A stretch of 64,000 nucleotides of DNA from Enemella evansiae. Lineage in GTDB: Bacteria > Pseudomonadota > Alphaproteobacteria > Rhodobacterales > Rhodobacteraceae. A program made the position numbers and the translations under genes. Positions 37,411 to 46,270 of the stretch are shown here, piece after piece. The notes under the pieces were generated by a model that was given only the letters and a program-made list of their open reading frames with translations, made no database searches and was not told the DNA's origin. Position 1 is the first letter of the stretch. The number at the start of each line of letters is the position of its first letter. The stretch lies in NCBI GenBank assembly GCA_017255395.1, contig JAFKDC010000014.1, positions 1-64,000 of the forward strand, in the 5' to 3' direction.

Positions 37411-38685
37411 TTACTCCGCTGCAATCTTGTTGTTGTCGGTCAGGGCGCGCGTCGCGTCGAGAAGGATGCCAAGGCCCTCTTCCATCAGCGCGGGGCTGGT
37501 GGTCAGGGGGGCAAGCACCTTCACGACCTCGTCCTCGGCGCCCGAGGTTTCGATGATCAGGCCGGCCTCGAAGCAGCGCGCGCAGATCGCGCCCGCCAGC
37601 GCGCCAGAGCCCACGTCGACACCCTGCATCAGGCCGCGGCCTTTCAGGGTGGCGCCCGGGATCTCGTCCGCGACGGCCTGTAGGCCGGTGGTCAGCAACA
37701 GCGCCTTCTCGGCCAGTTCGCGCTGGAAGGCGTCGTCCTTCCAGAACTTTTCCAGCGCCACGCGGGCGGTGACGAAGGCGTGGGTGTTGCCGCGGAAGGT
37801 GCCGTTATGCTCTGCCGGGCCCCAGATATCCAGTTCCGGCTTCATCAGCAGGGCGGCGAAGGGCAGGCCCATGCCGCTGAAGGACTTCGCCATCGGGATC
37901 AGGTCCGGCATCACGTCCATCTCCTCGAAGGAGAAGAAAGTGCCCGCGCGGCCACAGCCCGCCTGGATGTCGTCGAGGATCAGCAGCGCACCGTGCTCCC
38001 TCGCAAGACGCTGGAGGCCCTGAAGGAATTCCTTCGACGCGGCGTTCAGGCCGCCCTCGCCCTGGATCGGTTCGATCAGGAAGGCGGCGGGAGCGTCGAT
38101 GCCCGAGGACGGATTCGACAACATCTGCTCAAGGTAGCTGAGGCTGTCGACGCCTTCCAGCGCGCCCTCGAAGGGCATGCGCGTGACGCCGTCCAGATCG
38201 GTGCCCGCACCGGCGCGCTTGCCGGCGTTGCCGGTCGCCGCGAGGGCGCCCATGGTCATGCCGTGAAAGCCGTTGGTGAAGGCGATGACGTTCTTGCGCC
38301 CGGTGACCTTGCGGGCCAGCTTCAGCGCCGCCTCGACGGCATTGGTGCCGGTCGGGCCGGTCATCATGACCTTGTGGTCCATGCCGCGCGGTTTCAGCAC
38401 GATCTCTTCGAAGGCCGTCAGGAAGGCGGCCTTGGTGTCGGTGAACATGTCCAGACCGTGGGTGATGCCATCCGCCTGGATATGCGCGACCAGCGCGGCC
38501 TGCATGTCGGGATCGTTATGGCCGTAGTTCAGCGAGGAACACCCGGCGAGGAAGTCGATGTAGCGATTGCCCTCGGCGTCCCACATCTCGGACCCCTTGG
38601 CCCGGGTAAAGCGCGTCGGGAAAGAGCGGCAGTAAGAGCGGGCTTCGCTTTCGCGGCGTTCGAAAATGGTGTTGTCGGTAGACAT
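37411..38685 (-). CDS. ectB: L-2,4-diaminobutyrate aminotransferase
   Basis: A 424-residue class III PLP aminotransferase that converts aspartate semialdehyde to 2,4-diaminobutyrate with glutamate as donor. PLP-site signatures are [41 protein letters not shown] and the lysine-bearing [11 protein letters not shown]. The start at 38685 follows AAAGGACATCTT. The spacer to ectA is 73 bases and contains CGCCCC/GGGGCG and an 11-base sequence also present upstream of ectA. Length is typical of EctB. Confidence 0.97.
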   Translation of the reverse strand: MSTDNTIFERRESEARSYCRSFPTRFTRAKGSEMWDAEGNRYIDFLAGCSSLNYGHNDPDMQAALVAHIQADGITHGLDMFTDTKAAFLTAFEEIVLKPRGMDHKVMMTGPTGTNAVEAALKLARKVTGRKNVIAFTNGFHGMTMGALAATGNAGKRAGAGTDLDGVTRMPFEGALEGVDSLSYLEQMLSNPSSGIDAPAAFLIEPIQGEGGLNAASKEFLQGLQRLAREHGALLILDDIQAGCGRAGTFFSFEEMDVMPDLIPMAKSFSGMGLPFAALLMKPELDIWGPAEHNGTFRGNTHAFVTARVALEKFWKDDAFQRELAEKALLLTTGLQAVADEIPGATLKGRGLMQGVDVGSGALAGAICARCFEAGLIIETSGAEDEVVKVLAPLTTSPALMEEGLGILLDATRALTDNNKIAAE

Positions 38686-38758
38686 AAGATGTCCTTTCCG
38701 CCCCGCTTGGGGGCGTATCATCAAGATTGACTGTTCGGGAATTCGAAGCGTCAGGCGA

Positions 38759-39295
38759 TCAGGCGACAGAGCGCAGGTGGCTGCGGTGCTCGGGCAGCGT
38801 GATCGTGACCATGTGCTCCGTGGCGGCGGCGCCTTCGAAGTGGTCTTCCTCTTCGAAATGCGGGCGGTCCCAGAGGGACCCGCCGATGCTGCGGGCGAAG
38901 CTGCGGAACATACCCCAGGAGGCCTTGTTGCTCTCGGTGATGGTCGTCTTCAGCGTCTCGGCGGTGATGCACTCGGGGCGGCGAACGAGATGCACCAGCA
39001 TCTTCTTGCCCAGACCCATCCCGCGGGCTTTCTCGCCCACTGCGACCTGCCAGACGAAAAACGCATCCTGACCGGGGATCATGTGGCCGGAGATCCAGCC
39101 GACGATCTCGCCGTCCAGCTCCGCCACCACGCAGGTGTCGCGGAAGTGATCGGCCTGGATCAGGTTCGCGTACATGGAATTTTGATCGAGCGGCGGGCAG
39201 TTGCGCACCAGCTCCCAGATTGCGGCCCCATCGGTGCTGCGCGGCTTGCGCAACAGGGGCACCCTAGTCTCGGGGTCAGAGACGTCCTTAGGCAT
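38759..39295 (-). CDS. ectA: L-2,4-diaminobutyrate acetyltransferase
   Basis: A 178-residue GNAT-fold enzyme that acetylates diaminobutyrate with acetyl-CoA, the second dedicated step of ectoine synthesis. The acetyl-CoA loop reads VGEKARGMGLGKKML. It also shows the EctA-typical NCPPLDQNSMYANLI and TTITESNKASWGMF segments. It is first in ectABC-ask. AAGGAGCCATACC precedes the ATG. It is divergent from ectR; the 195-base intergenic region is AT-richer than its surroundings and probably carries an osmotically controlled promoter. Confidence 0.97.
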   Translation of the reverse strand: MPKDVSDPETRVPLLRKPRSTDGAAIWELVRNCPPLDQNSMYANLIQADHFRDTCVVAELDGEIVGWISGHMIPGQDAFFVWQVAVGEKARGMGLGKKMLVHLVRRPECITAETLKTTITESNKASWGMFRSFARSIGGSLWDRPHFEEEDHFEGAAATEHMVTITLPEHRSHLRSVA

Positions 39296-39490
39296 GGTAT
39301 GGCTCCTTGACTGTTCGATAGCCTAAGTAATCCAACCATGGATTTGTTTCAACCGTCTAAGTATATTTTTCCCTTTCTTGCGCTATAGTCCATATTTTAA
39401 AGGATGATATCGAATGGGTTGCCCCTAATGAAATGGACCCGCATCGCTTAGTCTGATATAAGCGAGTTTACGCCAAAAGGAGTCTGGAGC
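39296..39490. promoter_or_regulatory. Divergent ectA/ectR control region
   Basis: An unusually AT-rich stretch for this window. It holds CTAAGTA twice (39323-39329 and 39357-39363) on the ectA side and CGCTTA-N8-TAAGCG (39445-39464) on the ectR side. A TTGAAA hexamer on the minus strand (39347-39352) could be a -35 element for ectA, but no convincing -10 follows. EctR-type MarR proteins bind A/T-rich imperfect palindromes near such promoters. Confidence 0.5.
39445..39464. promoter_or_regulatory. Candidate EctR operator
   Basis: CGCTTA, eight bases, TAAGCG: perfect six-base arms about 27 bases before the ectR start. Size and place suit a MarR-family dimer repressing its own gene. Confidence 0.45.
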
Positions 39491-40024
39491 ATGCGCCTGA
39501 ACCATGCGACAAAGGCGATCAACCCGGAGATGGCCGTGGATCGCACCGATGAAAGCCTGATTGCCCTGCGGCGCATCCTGCGCTCGACAGAGCTCTATGC
39601 CCGCGACCTTGCACAGGCCGCCGGGCTGACGCCTGCGCAGCTGCGGGTTCTTCAGATCGTTGCGGCCAAGGGCGGCAGCACGCAGCCCAAGGCGCTGGCC
39701 AGGCAGATGGGCGTCAGCCAGGCCACCGTGACGGCGCTGGTCGACAAGCTGGTCGGTCGCGGCTTCGCGACCCGGCACCGGAACCCGGAAGACCGCAGGC
39801 AGACCGACGTCGTGCTGACGCCCGACGGACAGGCCGCCGTGGAAGAGGCCCCCGACGCCTTGCAGCAACGCTACGTGAAAGAGTTCGAGAAGCTGGCCGA
39901 CTGGGAGCAGGCCATGCTCGTCGGCGCGCTGGAACGCGTGGCTGCGATGCTGGACGCGCATGAACTCGACGCCTCGCCGGTGCTGACCATCGGCGACATT
40001 CACACCGGCAAGACCAGCCACTAG
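39491..40024 (+). CDS. ectR: MarR-family regulator of ectoine genes
   Basis: A 177-residue MarR regulator with a winged helix-turn-helix in the middle (LTPAQLRVLQIVAAKGGSTQPKALARQMGVSQATVTALVDKLVGRGFATRHRNPEDRRQTDVVLT). The divergent position beside ectA is that of EctR, which represses ect genes at low salinity in methylotrophs. A role as ect repressor here is inferred from place and family. The start at 39491 follows AAAAGGAGTCTGGAGC. The C-terminal helices should form the dimer. Confidence 0.9.
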   Translation: MRLNHATKAINPEMAVDRTDESLIALRRILRSTELYARDLAQAAGLTPAQLRVLQIVAAKGGSTQPKALARQMGVSQATVTALVDKLVGRGFATRHRNPEDRRQTDVVLTPDGQAAVEEAPDALQQRYVKEFEKLADWEQAMLVGALERVAAMLDAHELDASPVLTIGDIHTGKTSH

Positions 40025-40117
40025 GCACCGCTCTCCGGCGGACCGTGGCGCGCCCCCTACCCCCGCCCAAAACCCGCCAGCGCCGACAGACCCCGTGCGA
40101 CCTGCGCCGCCAAAGCA

Positions 40118-40152
40118 CCCGTCCTTCTTTGGCCTTCCAAATACCCCCGGGT
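40118..40152 (-). repeat. Dispersed TATTT/AGAAG intergenic repeat, copy 4
   Basis: Minus-strand reading: CCCGGGGGTATTTGG then AAGGCCAAAGAAGGACGGG. It lies between the convergent ends of ectR and the chloride channel gene. Confidence 0.6.
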
Positions 40153-40217
40153 GTCTGGGGACAAAGCCCCCAGCGGCCCGCCAGCCGCCACCGCCCCCGA
40201 ACGACGCGCTCCCTGTC

Positions 40218-41888
40218 CTACCGATGCTCCTCCGCCGCTGTCGCCGCCAGCGCGCGGTTGTAAGCCTTCAGCGCATCGACGTGGAACAGCGCCCCCTGCA
40301 ACACCGGCTCGTCATCCTGCATCGTCACCACCGGCAGGAAGGCGACGCCGGACCGGTCAAAGCGCGGCAGGGCGGTTTCCAGCGTGGCGCTGGCCTGCAC
40401 GAAAAGCCCCTGCTCGATCATCTCCAGACAGGTCTCTTCGTCCGCCGCCCCCTTGTCGGTTGGCTTGCGCATCACCCCCTGCACCCGGAACATCGCCAGC
40501 AGGTAGCTTTGCGGCCCCGCCGACAGGCGCACGTTGCGCCGCTCCAGCTGGGTCAGGAAATACGACCGGTTCACCGCCCGGCTGGCCAGCGCCGTCGACA
40601 TCGAGACCGAGACCATGACCGCCAGCCCGGTCTGCCAGTCCCCGGTCAGCTCGAAAACGATCAGCGTGGTCGAGATCGGCGCGCCCAGCACCGCCGCCGC
40701 GACCCCGCCCATGCCCGCCAGCGCGTAAAGCGTGAAGGCCGAAGACATCTCGGGGACGAGCCCGGTGGCGATATGGCCGAAGGCCAGCCCGGTCAGGGCG
40801 CCCACCATCAGCGAGGGCGAGAACATCCCGCCGCCCATGCGCCCCGCCACGGTGATCGAGACCGCCGCCACCTTGATGACGGCGAACATCACCGCCTCTC
40901 CCAGCCCCATGGTGCCGGTCAACGCGCGCGAGGTCGTCTCGTAGCCGACCCCGATGATATGCGGAAAAAGGATGGCCAGCCCGCCCAGCAGGCAGCCCGC
41001 CAGCGCAGGCCGCAGCCAGGAAGGCAGCCCAAGGCGCCGTTGCAGGTTGGTCTCCAGGTCGTCCGCGAAGAAGATCGTCCGCATCATGATGACGGCAACG
41101 ATCCCGCAGACCAGCCCCAGCAGGAAGAAGGCCGGCAGTTCCAGGTAGAACTCGACGGTGGTGGTGCCCGGCAGGGTGAATTCCGTAACGTCGCCATAGA
41201 CCAGCCGGTTGATCACCGTCCCGGCGGCGCTGGCCACCACGATGGGCGCGAAAGCGTGCAGCGCGAAGTGCCGCAGCACGACCTCCAGCGCAAAGAGCGC
41301 CCCGGCGATGGGCGCGTTGAAGGAGGCCGAGACCGCGCCCGCCACCGCGCAGCCCAGCAGGTCGCGCCCGGTGATGCCGTCGACCCGCAGAAGGTTCGCC
41401 ACCCAGCTCGAGGCCAGCGCGGCGATATGCACCACCGGCCCCTCGCGCCCGGTAGAGCCGCCGGTCGACAGGGTGATCCACGAACACAGAACCGAGGCAA
41501 GCCCCGCCTTCTTTTCGACCCGCCCGTCGTTCAGCGCCGCGCCCTCGATCACGTCCGGGACCGAGCGCACCCGCCCGTCCGGTGTGAAGACATGCAGGAT
41601 GACGCCCACCGCGATTCCGCCGAAGACGGGGATCAGCAACACCCAGAGCCACGGCAGCTCTTCGGCAAAGCTGTGCAGGGTGTTGACGTTGTCTGTGCCG
41701 TAGACGGTCGCCTCCAGCCATTCCACCGCCCCGCGAAAGGCGATGGCGGCGAGGCCCGAGGCCACGCCCAGGAGCAGCGCGATGAACCAGAATTGTATCT
41801 GGCTGGGGCCCTTGTGCCGCAGCATGTCCCAGCCTTCGGCGCAGCGACGCCTGGTCTCGTCGATCTGCTGGCGCAGATGCCTCGGCAT
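40218..41888 (-). CDS. ClC-family chloride channel/transporter
   Basis: A 556-residue membrane protein of the ClC family with 10-12 hydrophobic helices. Ion-path motifs are visible: VPDVIEG, STGREGPVVH (with the gating glutamate of GREGP) and GGGMFSPSL. A soluble C-terminal region of about 120 residues (VMRKPTDKGAADEETCLEMI...) resembles CBS domains. Whether it is a channel or a Cl-/H+ exchanger cannot be settled by eye. Next to the ectoine genes it could assist ionic balance, but it is convergent with ectR and has its own promoter. It is divergent from the dehydrogenase gene at 41970. Confidence 0.93.
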   Translation of the reverse strand: MPRHLRQQIDETRRRCAEGWDMLRHKGPSQIQFWFIALLLGVASGLAAIAFRGAVEWLEATVYGTDNVNTLHSFAEELPWLWVLLIPVFGGIAVGVILHVFTPDGRVRSVPDVIEGAALNDGRVEKKAGLASVLCSWITLSTGGSTGREGPVVHIAALASSWVANLLRVDGITGRDLLGCAVAGAVSASFNAPIAGALFALEVVLRHFALHAFAPIVVASAAGTVINRLVYGDVTEFTLPGTTTVEFYLELPAFFLLGLVCGIVAVIMMRTIFFADDLETNLQRRLGLPSWLRPALAGCLLGGLAILFPHIIGVGYETTSRALTGTMGLGEAVMFAVIKVAAVSITVAGRMGGGMFSPSLMVGALTGLAFGHIATGLVPEMSSAFTLYALAGMGGVAAAVLGAPISTTLIVFELTGDWQTGLAVMVSVSMSTALASRAVNRSYFLTQLERRNVRLSAGPQSYLLAMFRVQGVMRKPTDKGAADEETCLEMIEQGLFVQASATLETALPRFDRSGVAFLPVVTMQDDEPVLQGALFHVDALKAYNRALAATAAEEHR

Positions 41889-41969
41889 GGGCGCGTCCTC
41901 CGATCCCGTGACTTTCGCCCGGTGCGGGCAGTGGTTAATGTGGCCGGGACGTCTTTACCGGAGATCCCG

Positions 41970-43346
41970 ATGGCCACAGAGCAGGCAATCCGCCTCTTGC
42001 AAGAGCTTCTCGGCCCGCGCCTTGGCCTGTCCAAAGCCGATCTTGCCGCACATGGCAAGTCCGAGTCCTATTTTCCCGACATGCCTCCCGATGCGGTTGC
42101 CTATCCCGAAAGCACCGCCGAGGTGCAGGGCATCGCACGCATCTGCGCCGCCGAACGGGTTCCGGTGATCGGCTGGGGCGCCGGAACCTCGCTGGAGGGG
42201 CACGGGCTGGCCGTGCAGGGCGGCGTGGTGGTGGATTTCAGCCGCATGAACCGCGTGCTGGACATCCGCGCCGCCGACATGGATGTCGAGGTCGAGCCCG
42301 GCGTGACCCGCGAGGCCCTGAACGAAGAACTGCGTGCCACGGGCCTGTTCTTCCCGGTCGATCCCGGCGCCAATGCCTCGCTGGGCGGCATGGCGATGAC
42401 CCGCGCCTCGGGCACGACGACGGTGCGCTACGGCTCGATGCGCGACAATGTCATGGGGCTGGAGGTGGTGCTGGCCGATGGCCGGGTGATCCAGACCGGC
42501 AGCCGGGCGCGCAAATCCGCCGCGGGCTACGATCTGACCGCGCTGTTTCTCGGCTCTGAGGGCACGCTGGGACTGGTGACGCGGCTGAGCCTGCGCCTGC
42601 ACGGCATCCCCGAGGCGACAACGGCGGGCATCTGCGCCTTCCCCGACATGAACAGCGCGGTGGCGGCGGTGACCGAGACGATCCAGATGGGGATTCCCAT
42701 GGCCCGGATCGAATTCGCCGATACCGCCACGGCGCAGGCCTTCAACGCCTATGCCGGCACCGACATGGCCGCCGCGCCGCACCTGATGGTGGAATTCCAC
42801 GGCAGCCCCGAAAGCGCCGCGCAGGATGCCGAACGTTTCGCCGAGATCGTGGCGGATCACGGCGCAAGCCCCTTCCGCTGGTCCGCCCGCGAAGAGGAAC
42901 GCCGCGCGCTCTGGTCGATGCGCCACAACGGCTATTACGCCATCCTCGCCTCGCGGCCCGGCGCCCGGGCGGTGGTGACCGACATCTGCGTGCCGATCTC
43001 GCAACTGGCCCGCGCCGTCGAGGAAACGCAGGCCGACATCGCCGCCAGCAGCATCCCCGGCCCGATCCTCGGGCACGTCGGGGACGGCAATTTCCACGCG
43101 ATCCTGCTGATCGACCCGGACCGCCCCGAGGACCTGACCGAGGCCAAGGCGCTGTCGGCGCGCATGTCGGAACGGGCGCTGCGGCTGGGCGGCACCTCGA
43201 CCGGGGAGCATGGCGTCGGCATGGGCAAGACCGCCTTCATGCGCGCCGAACACGGCGACGGCTGGGACGTCATGGGCGACCTGAAGAAGGCGCTCGACCC
43301 GCTTGGGATCATGAACCCGGGCAAGCTGGTGCCGCCGACGCAGTGA
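41970..43346 (+). CDS. FAD-linked oxidase: D-lactate dehydrogenase (cytochrome)/GlcD-like
   Basis: A 458-residue flavoenzyme of the D-2-hydroxyacid dehydrogenase group. The FAD_binding_4 fold is at the N-terminus (VIGWGAGTSLEGHG, GGVVVDFSRMNRVLDI, DPGANASLGGMAMTRASG) and the FAD-oxidase C-terminal domain carries HVGDGNFHAILLID and STGEHGVGMGK. It probably oxidises D-lactate or glycolate, passing electrons to a cytochrome or quinone; substrate choice is open. The start at 41970 follows CCGGAGATCCCG. There is no glcE/glcF neighbour, which favours a stand-alone D-lactate dehydrogenase. Confidence 0.9.
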   Translation: MATEQAIRLLQELLGPRLGLSKADLAAHGKSESYFPDMPPDAVAYPESTAEVQGIARICAAERVPVIGWGAGTSLEGHGLAVQGGVVVDFSRMNRVLDIRAADMDVEVEPGVTREALNEELRATGLFFPVDPGANASLGGMAMTRASGTTTVRYGSMRDNVMGLEVVLADGRVIQTGSRARKSAAGYDLTALFLGSEGTLGLVTRLSLRLHGIPEATTAGICAFPDMNSAVAAVTETIQMGIPMARIEFADTATAQAFNAYAGTDMAAAPHLMVEFHGSPESAAQDAERFAEIVADHGASPFRWSAREEERRALWSMRHNGYYAILASRPGARAVVTDICVPISQLARAVEETQADIAASSIPGPILGHVGDGNFHAILLIDPDRPEDLTEAKALSARMSERALRLGGTSTGEHGVGMGKTAFMRAEHGDGWDVMGDLKKALDPLGIMNPGKLVPPTQ

Positions 43347-43450
43347 GCCGCAGGGGCCTACGCCCGGCCTGACCCACGGATCGGGGCTCTGCCCCGTTCA
43401 GGCCGCACTCTGTCCAGCGGACAGCGTGCCGCTGCGCGGACCGGCGTTCA

Positions 43451-43485
43451 CCCCCCGAGGTATTTTCGGGACCAGAGAAGAAACG
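43451..43485 (+). repeat. Dispersed TATTT/AGAAG intergenic repeat, copy 5
   Basis: CCCCCCGAGGTATTTTC then GGGACCAGAGAAGAAACG. It lies between the convergent ends of the FAD oxidase gene and recN; the 253-base spacer otherwise holds nothing recognised. Confidence 0.6.
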
Positions 43486-43599
43486 CGCCCGAAAACCGCT
43501 TCGGCGGCAGGCAGACCATGGCGACACGGGCAGACGGCCCTCGGGTTCCTATCGGCGCGGCGATGGTGACATCGCGGTCCCGGGCGCCGTGGCGGAGGG

Positions 43600-45252
43600 T
43601 CAGCCCGCCAGGAGCGCCCGGGCCGCGGCGCGAGCCTCTGCGGTCACCGTGTCGCCCGAGAGCATCCGGGCGATTTCCGCCTCGCGGTCTTCAAGGGCCA
43701 GGGGCACCACCTCGGAGAGCGTCATCTCGGCCTCGACCCGTTTCGCCACGCGCCAGTGATGGCCGCCAAGCGCCGCCACCTGCGGGGAATGGGTCACCAC
43801 CAGCACCTGCCCGCCTTCGGCCAATGCCTTCAGCCGCCGCCCGACCGCGTCCGCCGTGGCGCCGCCGACGCCCCGGTCGATCTCGTCGAAGATCATCGTG
43901 ACCCCGCCGCCCTGCTCTTCCGAGAGGCAGACCTTCAGCGCCAGCAGGAAGCGCGACAGCTCCCCGCCCGAGGCGATGCGGTTCAGCGGCCCCGAGGGTG
44001 CGCCCGGGTTGGTCGCGACCGTGAAGGCCACCGCATCGCGGCCCTCCGGCCCGGCGGGGGCCTCGGTGATCTCGGTGCGGAAGACCGCGCGCTCCATCTT
44101 CAGGGGGGCCAGTTCGGCGGCGACGACGCGGTCCAGCCGCCCGGCCGCCGCGCGCCGCGCCTCTGTCAGAGCCGTGGCGGCGGTGTCAAAGGCGGCCTCA
44201 GCCTCTGTCACCGCGCGGTTCAGGTCGCCGATCCGCGCCTCGCCCGCATCCAGTGCCTCGAGCCGGGCGCCCAGCGTCTCGGCCAGCCCCGCCAGTTCGT
44301 CCGGCAACACGCCGTGCTTGCGCGCCAGCCCGCGCAGGGCAAAGAGCCGCTCTTCGGTGTCTTCCAGTTCCGCCGGGTTGAACTCCAGCGCGTCGAGGCA
44401 ATCGGCCACGCCGCGCGAAGCGTCGTCCAGTTCCGCCATGGCGCGGGCCAGCGCCGCGATCGGCGCATCGAGCCTGCCATCGGCCTTGTCCGCCGCACCT
44501 TCCAGCCAGCGCAGGGCGCTGGCCATGGCGCCCTCGGCGCCGTCGTATCCCAGCGCGTTCGAGGCCTGCGCGATGTCGTCGCGGATCTTCTCGGCGGCCT
44601 GCATGGCGCGGCGGCGCTTGTCCAGCACCTCTTCCTCGCCAGCCTCGGGCGCCAGCTTGGACAATTCGTCGACCGCGTGGCGCAGGAAATCCTCTTCCGC
44701 GCGCACCGCTTCCAGCGCCTCGATGGCCTTGTCGCGCGCCTTGCGGGCCGCATGCAGGTCACGCCATGCGCCGCGCACCGCCTCGCGCGCGGCATCCGTT
44801 GCGGCATAGGCATCGAGGATGGCCCGGTGTCCCTTGGGGTCCAGAAGGCCCTTGTCGTCATGCTGCCCGTGCAATTCGACCAGCGTGTCGGACAGCTGCC
44901 GCAACACCTCGCCCGAGACCCGGCGGTCGTTCACCCAGCCAGTCTTGCGTCCGTCCGCCGTGTTCACCCGCCGCAGGATCAGTTCGTCCGAGACGGGCAG
45001 CCCCGCCTCTTCCAGCACCGCAAAGGCCGCGTGGCCCTTGGGCAGCTGGAACTCTGCCACGACCTCGCCCTGCTCGGCCCCCGTCCGCACCAGCGCGGCG
45101 CGCCCGCGCCAGCCCAGCACAAAGCCCAGGCTGTCCAGCAGGATCGACTTGCCCGCGCCGGTCTCGCCGGTCAGCACGTTGAGACCGGGCTGGAACTCCA
45201 GATCCAGCCGGTCGATAATCAGCATGTCGCGAATTTCAAGCGCGCGGAGCAT
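43600..45252 (-). CDS. recN: DNA repair protein RecN
   Basis: A 550-residue SMC-like ATPase that helps join and repair broken chromosomes. Walker A is GETGAGKS (residues 29-36). A long alpha-helical coiled-coil centre follows (about 150-380, rich in A, E, R). The C-terminal half has the ABC signature region RIASGGELSRFLLALK and Walker B TMIFDEIDRGVGG. Length is typical. It is the last gene of the lpxC-bamD-recN end of the dcw cluster, a usual place in alphaproteobacteria, 35 bases after bamD. Confidence 0.96.
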   Translation of the reverse strand: MLRALEIRDMLIIDRLDLEFQPGLNVLTGETGAGKSILLDSLGFVLGWRGRAALVRTGAEQGEVVAEFQLPKGHAAFAVLEEAGLPVSDELILRRVNTADGRKTGWVNDRRVSGEVLRQLSDTLVELHGQHDDKGLLDPKGHRAILDAYAATDAAREAVRGAWRDLHAARKARDKAIEALEAVRAEEDFLRHAVDELSKLAPEAGEEEVLDKRRRAMQAAEKIRDDIAQASNALGYDGAEGAMASALRWLEGAADKADGRLDAPIAALARAMAELDDASRGVADCLDALEFNPAELEDTEERLFALRGLARKHGVLPDELAGLAETLGARLEALDAGEARIGDLNRAVTEAEAAFDTAATALTEARRAAAGRLDRVVAAELAPLKMERAVFRTEITEAPAGPEGRDAVAFTVATNPGAPSGPLNRIASGGELSRFLLALKVCLSEEQGGGVTMIFDEIDRGVGGATADAVGRRLKALAEGGQVLVVTHSPQVAALGGHHWRVAKRVEAEMTLSEVVPLALEDREAEIARMLSGDTVTAEARAAARALLAG

Positions 45253-45287
45253 GGTCAGCCCTTGGGTGGGGGGTTACCCCACCTCCC

Positions 45288-46142
45288 TCAAAGCCACTCG
45301 CCCTTGATCATCTGACGGTAGATCTGCGCCAGCCAGCTGTCGCCCAGCACCTCGGGCTTCAGCCCCTGCCGGGTCAGCAGCTTGTAGCTGTCCTCGTACC
45401 ACTCGGTCGACTGGTAGTTGTAGCCAAGGATCGCACCGGCGGTCTGCGCCTCTGCGGTCAGGCCAAGCGAGAGATAGGCCTCGACCAGACGATGCAGCGC
45501 CTCGGGCGTGTGGGTGGTGGTCTGGAAGTCCTCGACCACCACGCGGAACCGGCTGATCGCCGCGCCGAAGTGGTCGCGCTTCAGGTAGTAGCGCCCGATC
45601 TCCATCTCCTTGCCGGCGAGGTGATCGAAGGCGAGGTCGAATTTCAGGATCGAAGAGCGCGCATATTCGCTGTCGGGATAACGCTCGATCACCGTGCGCA
45701 GCGCCTGCAGGGCCTGGAAGGTCAGCCCCTGATCGCGGCCCACCAGCTCGATCTGGTCGTAGTAGGACAGCGCCAGCAGATACTGCGCGTAGGCCGCATC
45801 CTCATCCGCCGGGTAGAAGTCGATGAACCGCTGCGCCGAAGAGCGCGCGTTATCGTATTCGCGGTCCTTGTGGTAAGCATAGGCCTGCATGATCAGCGCA
45901 CGCTTGGCCATCTCGGAATAGGGGTACAGCCGCTCTACTTCACCGAAGTAGAAGGCCGCGTCGCCCCAGTCCTTCGCGTTGACCTCGTATTCGCCACGCT
46001 CGAAGATCTGCTTGGCGGTATAGGATTCCAGCGGCGTGTTGCCTGGCCCCTTGTCGCGGGCACCGTCCCCGCCGCATCCGGCAAGAAACAGGGTGATCAT
46101 GGCCGTCACGGCCACCAATCCCGTCGATCTGCCCCCCGTCAT
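45288..46142 (-). CDS. bamD: Outer membrane assembly lipoprotein BamD
   Basis: A 284-residue lipoprotein of the BAM complex that inserts beta-barrel proteins in the outer membrane. The lipobox LAGC puts the lipidated cysteine at residue 23. The mature part has five TPR-like repeats, including AKQIFERGEYEVNAKDWGDA, YPYSEMAKRALIMQAYAYHK and AAISRFRVVVEDFQTT. The start at 46142 gives the signal sequence. Upstream is a 128-base gap to lpxC and downstream recN follows in 35 bases. Confidence 0.95.
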   Translation of the reverse strand: MTGGRSTGLVAVTAMITLFLAGCGGDGARDKGPGNTPLESYTAKQIFERGEYEVNAKDWGDAAFYFGEVERLYPYSEMAKRALIMQAYAYHKDREYDNARSSAQRFIDFYPADEDAAYAQYLLALSYYDQIELVGRDQGLTFQALQALRTVIERYPDSEYARSSILKFDLAFDHLAGKEMEIGRYYLKRDHFGAAISRFRVVVEDFQTTTHTPEALHRLVEAYLSLGLTAEAQTAGAILGYNYQSTEWYEDSYKLLTRQGLKPEVLGDSWLAQIYRQMIKGEWL

Positions 46143-46270
46143 GTCCGCCACCCCTGCTGTTGTCCGACCCGTCAATAAGGCCGTCTTGGCGAAGGGTCTA
46201 GCACATTAATTTCCGGTGCAAAACGCCTGTTGATGCCTTTTCTGCGCAGCATGTCGCCCAGGCCTCGCGC

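Noticed and set aside
40095-41969. N-terminal extension of the FAD oxidase frame by about 600 codons
   Set aside because: The extension is antisense to the ClC gene and low in hydrophobic or domain-like content; the real start is the ATG at 41970.
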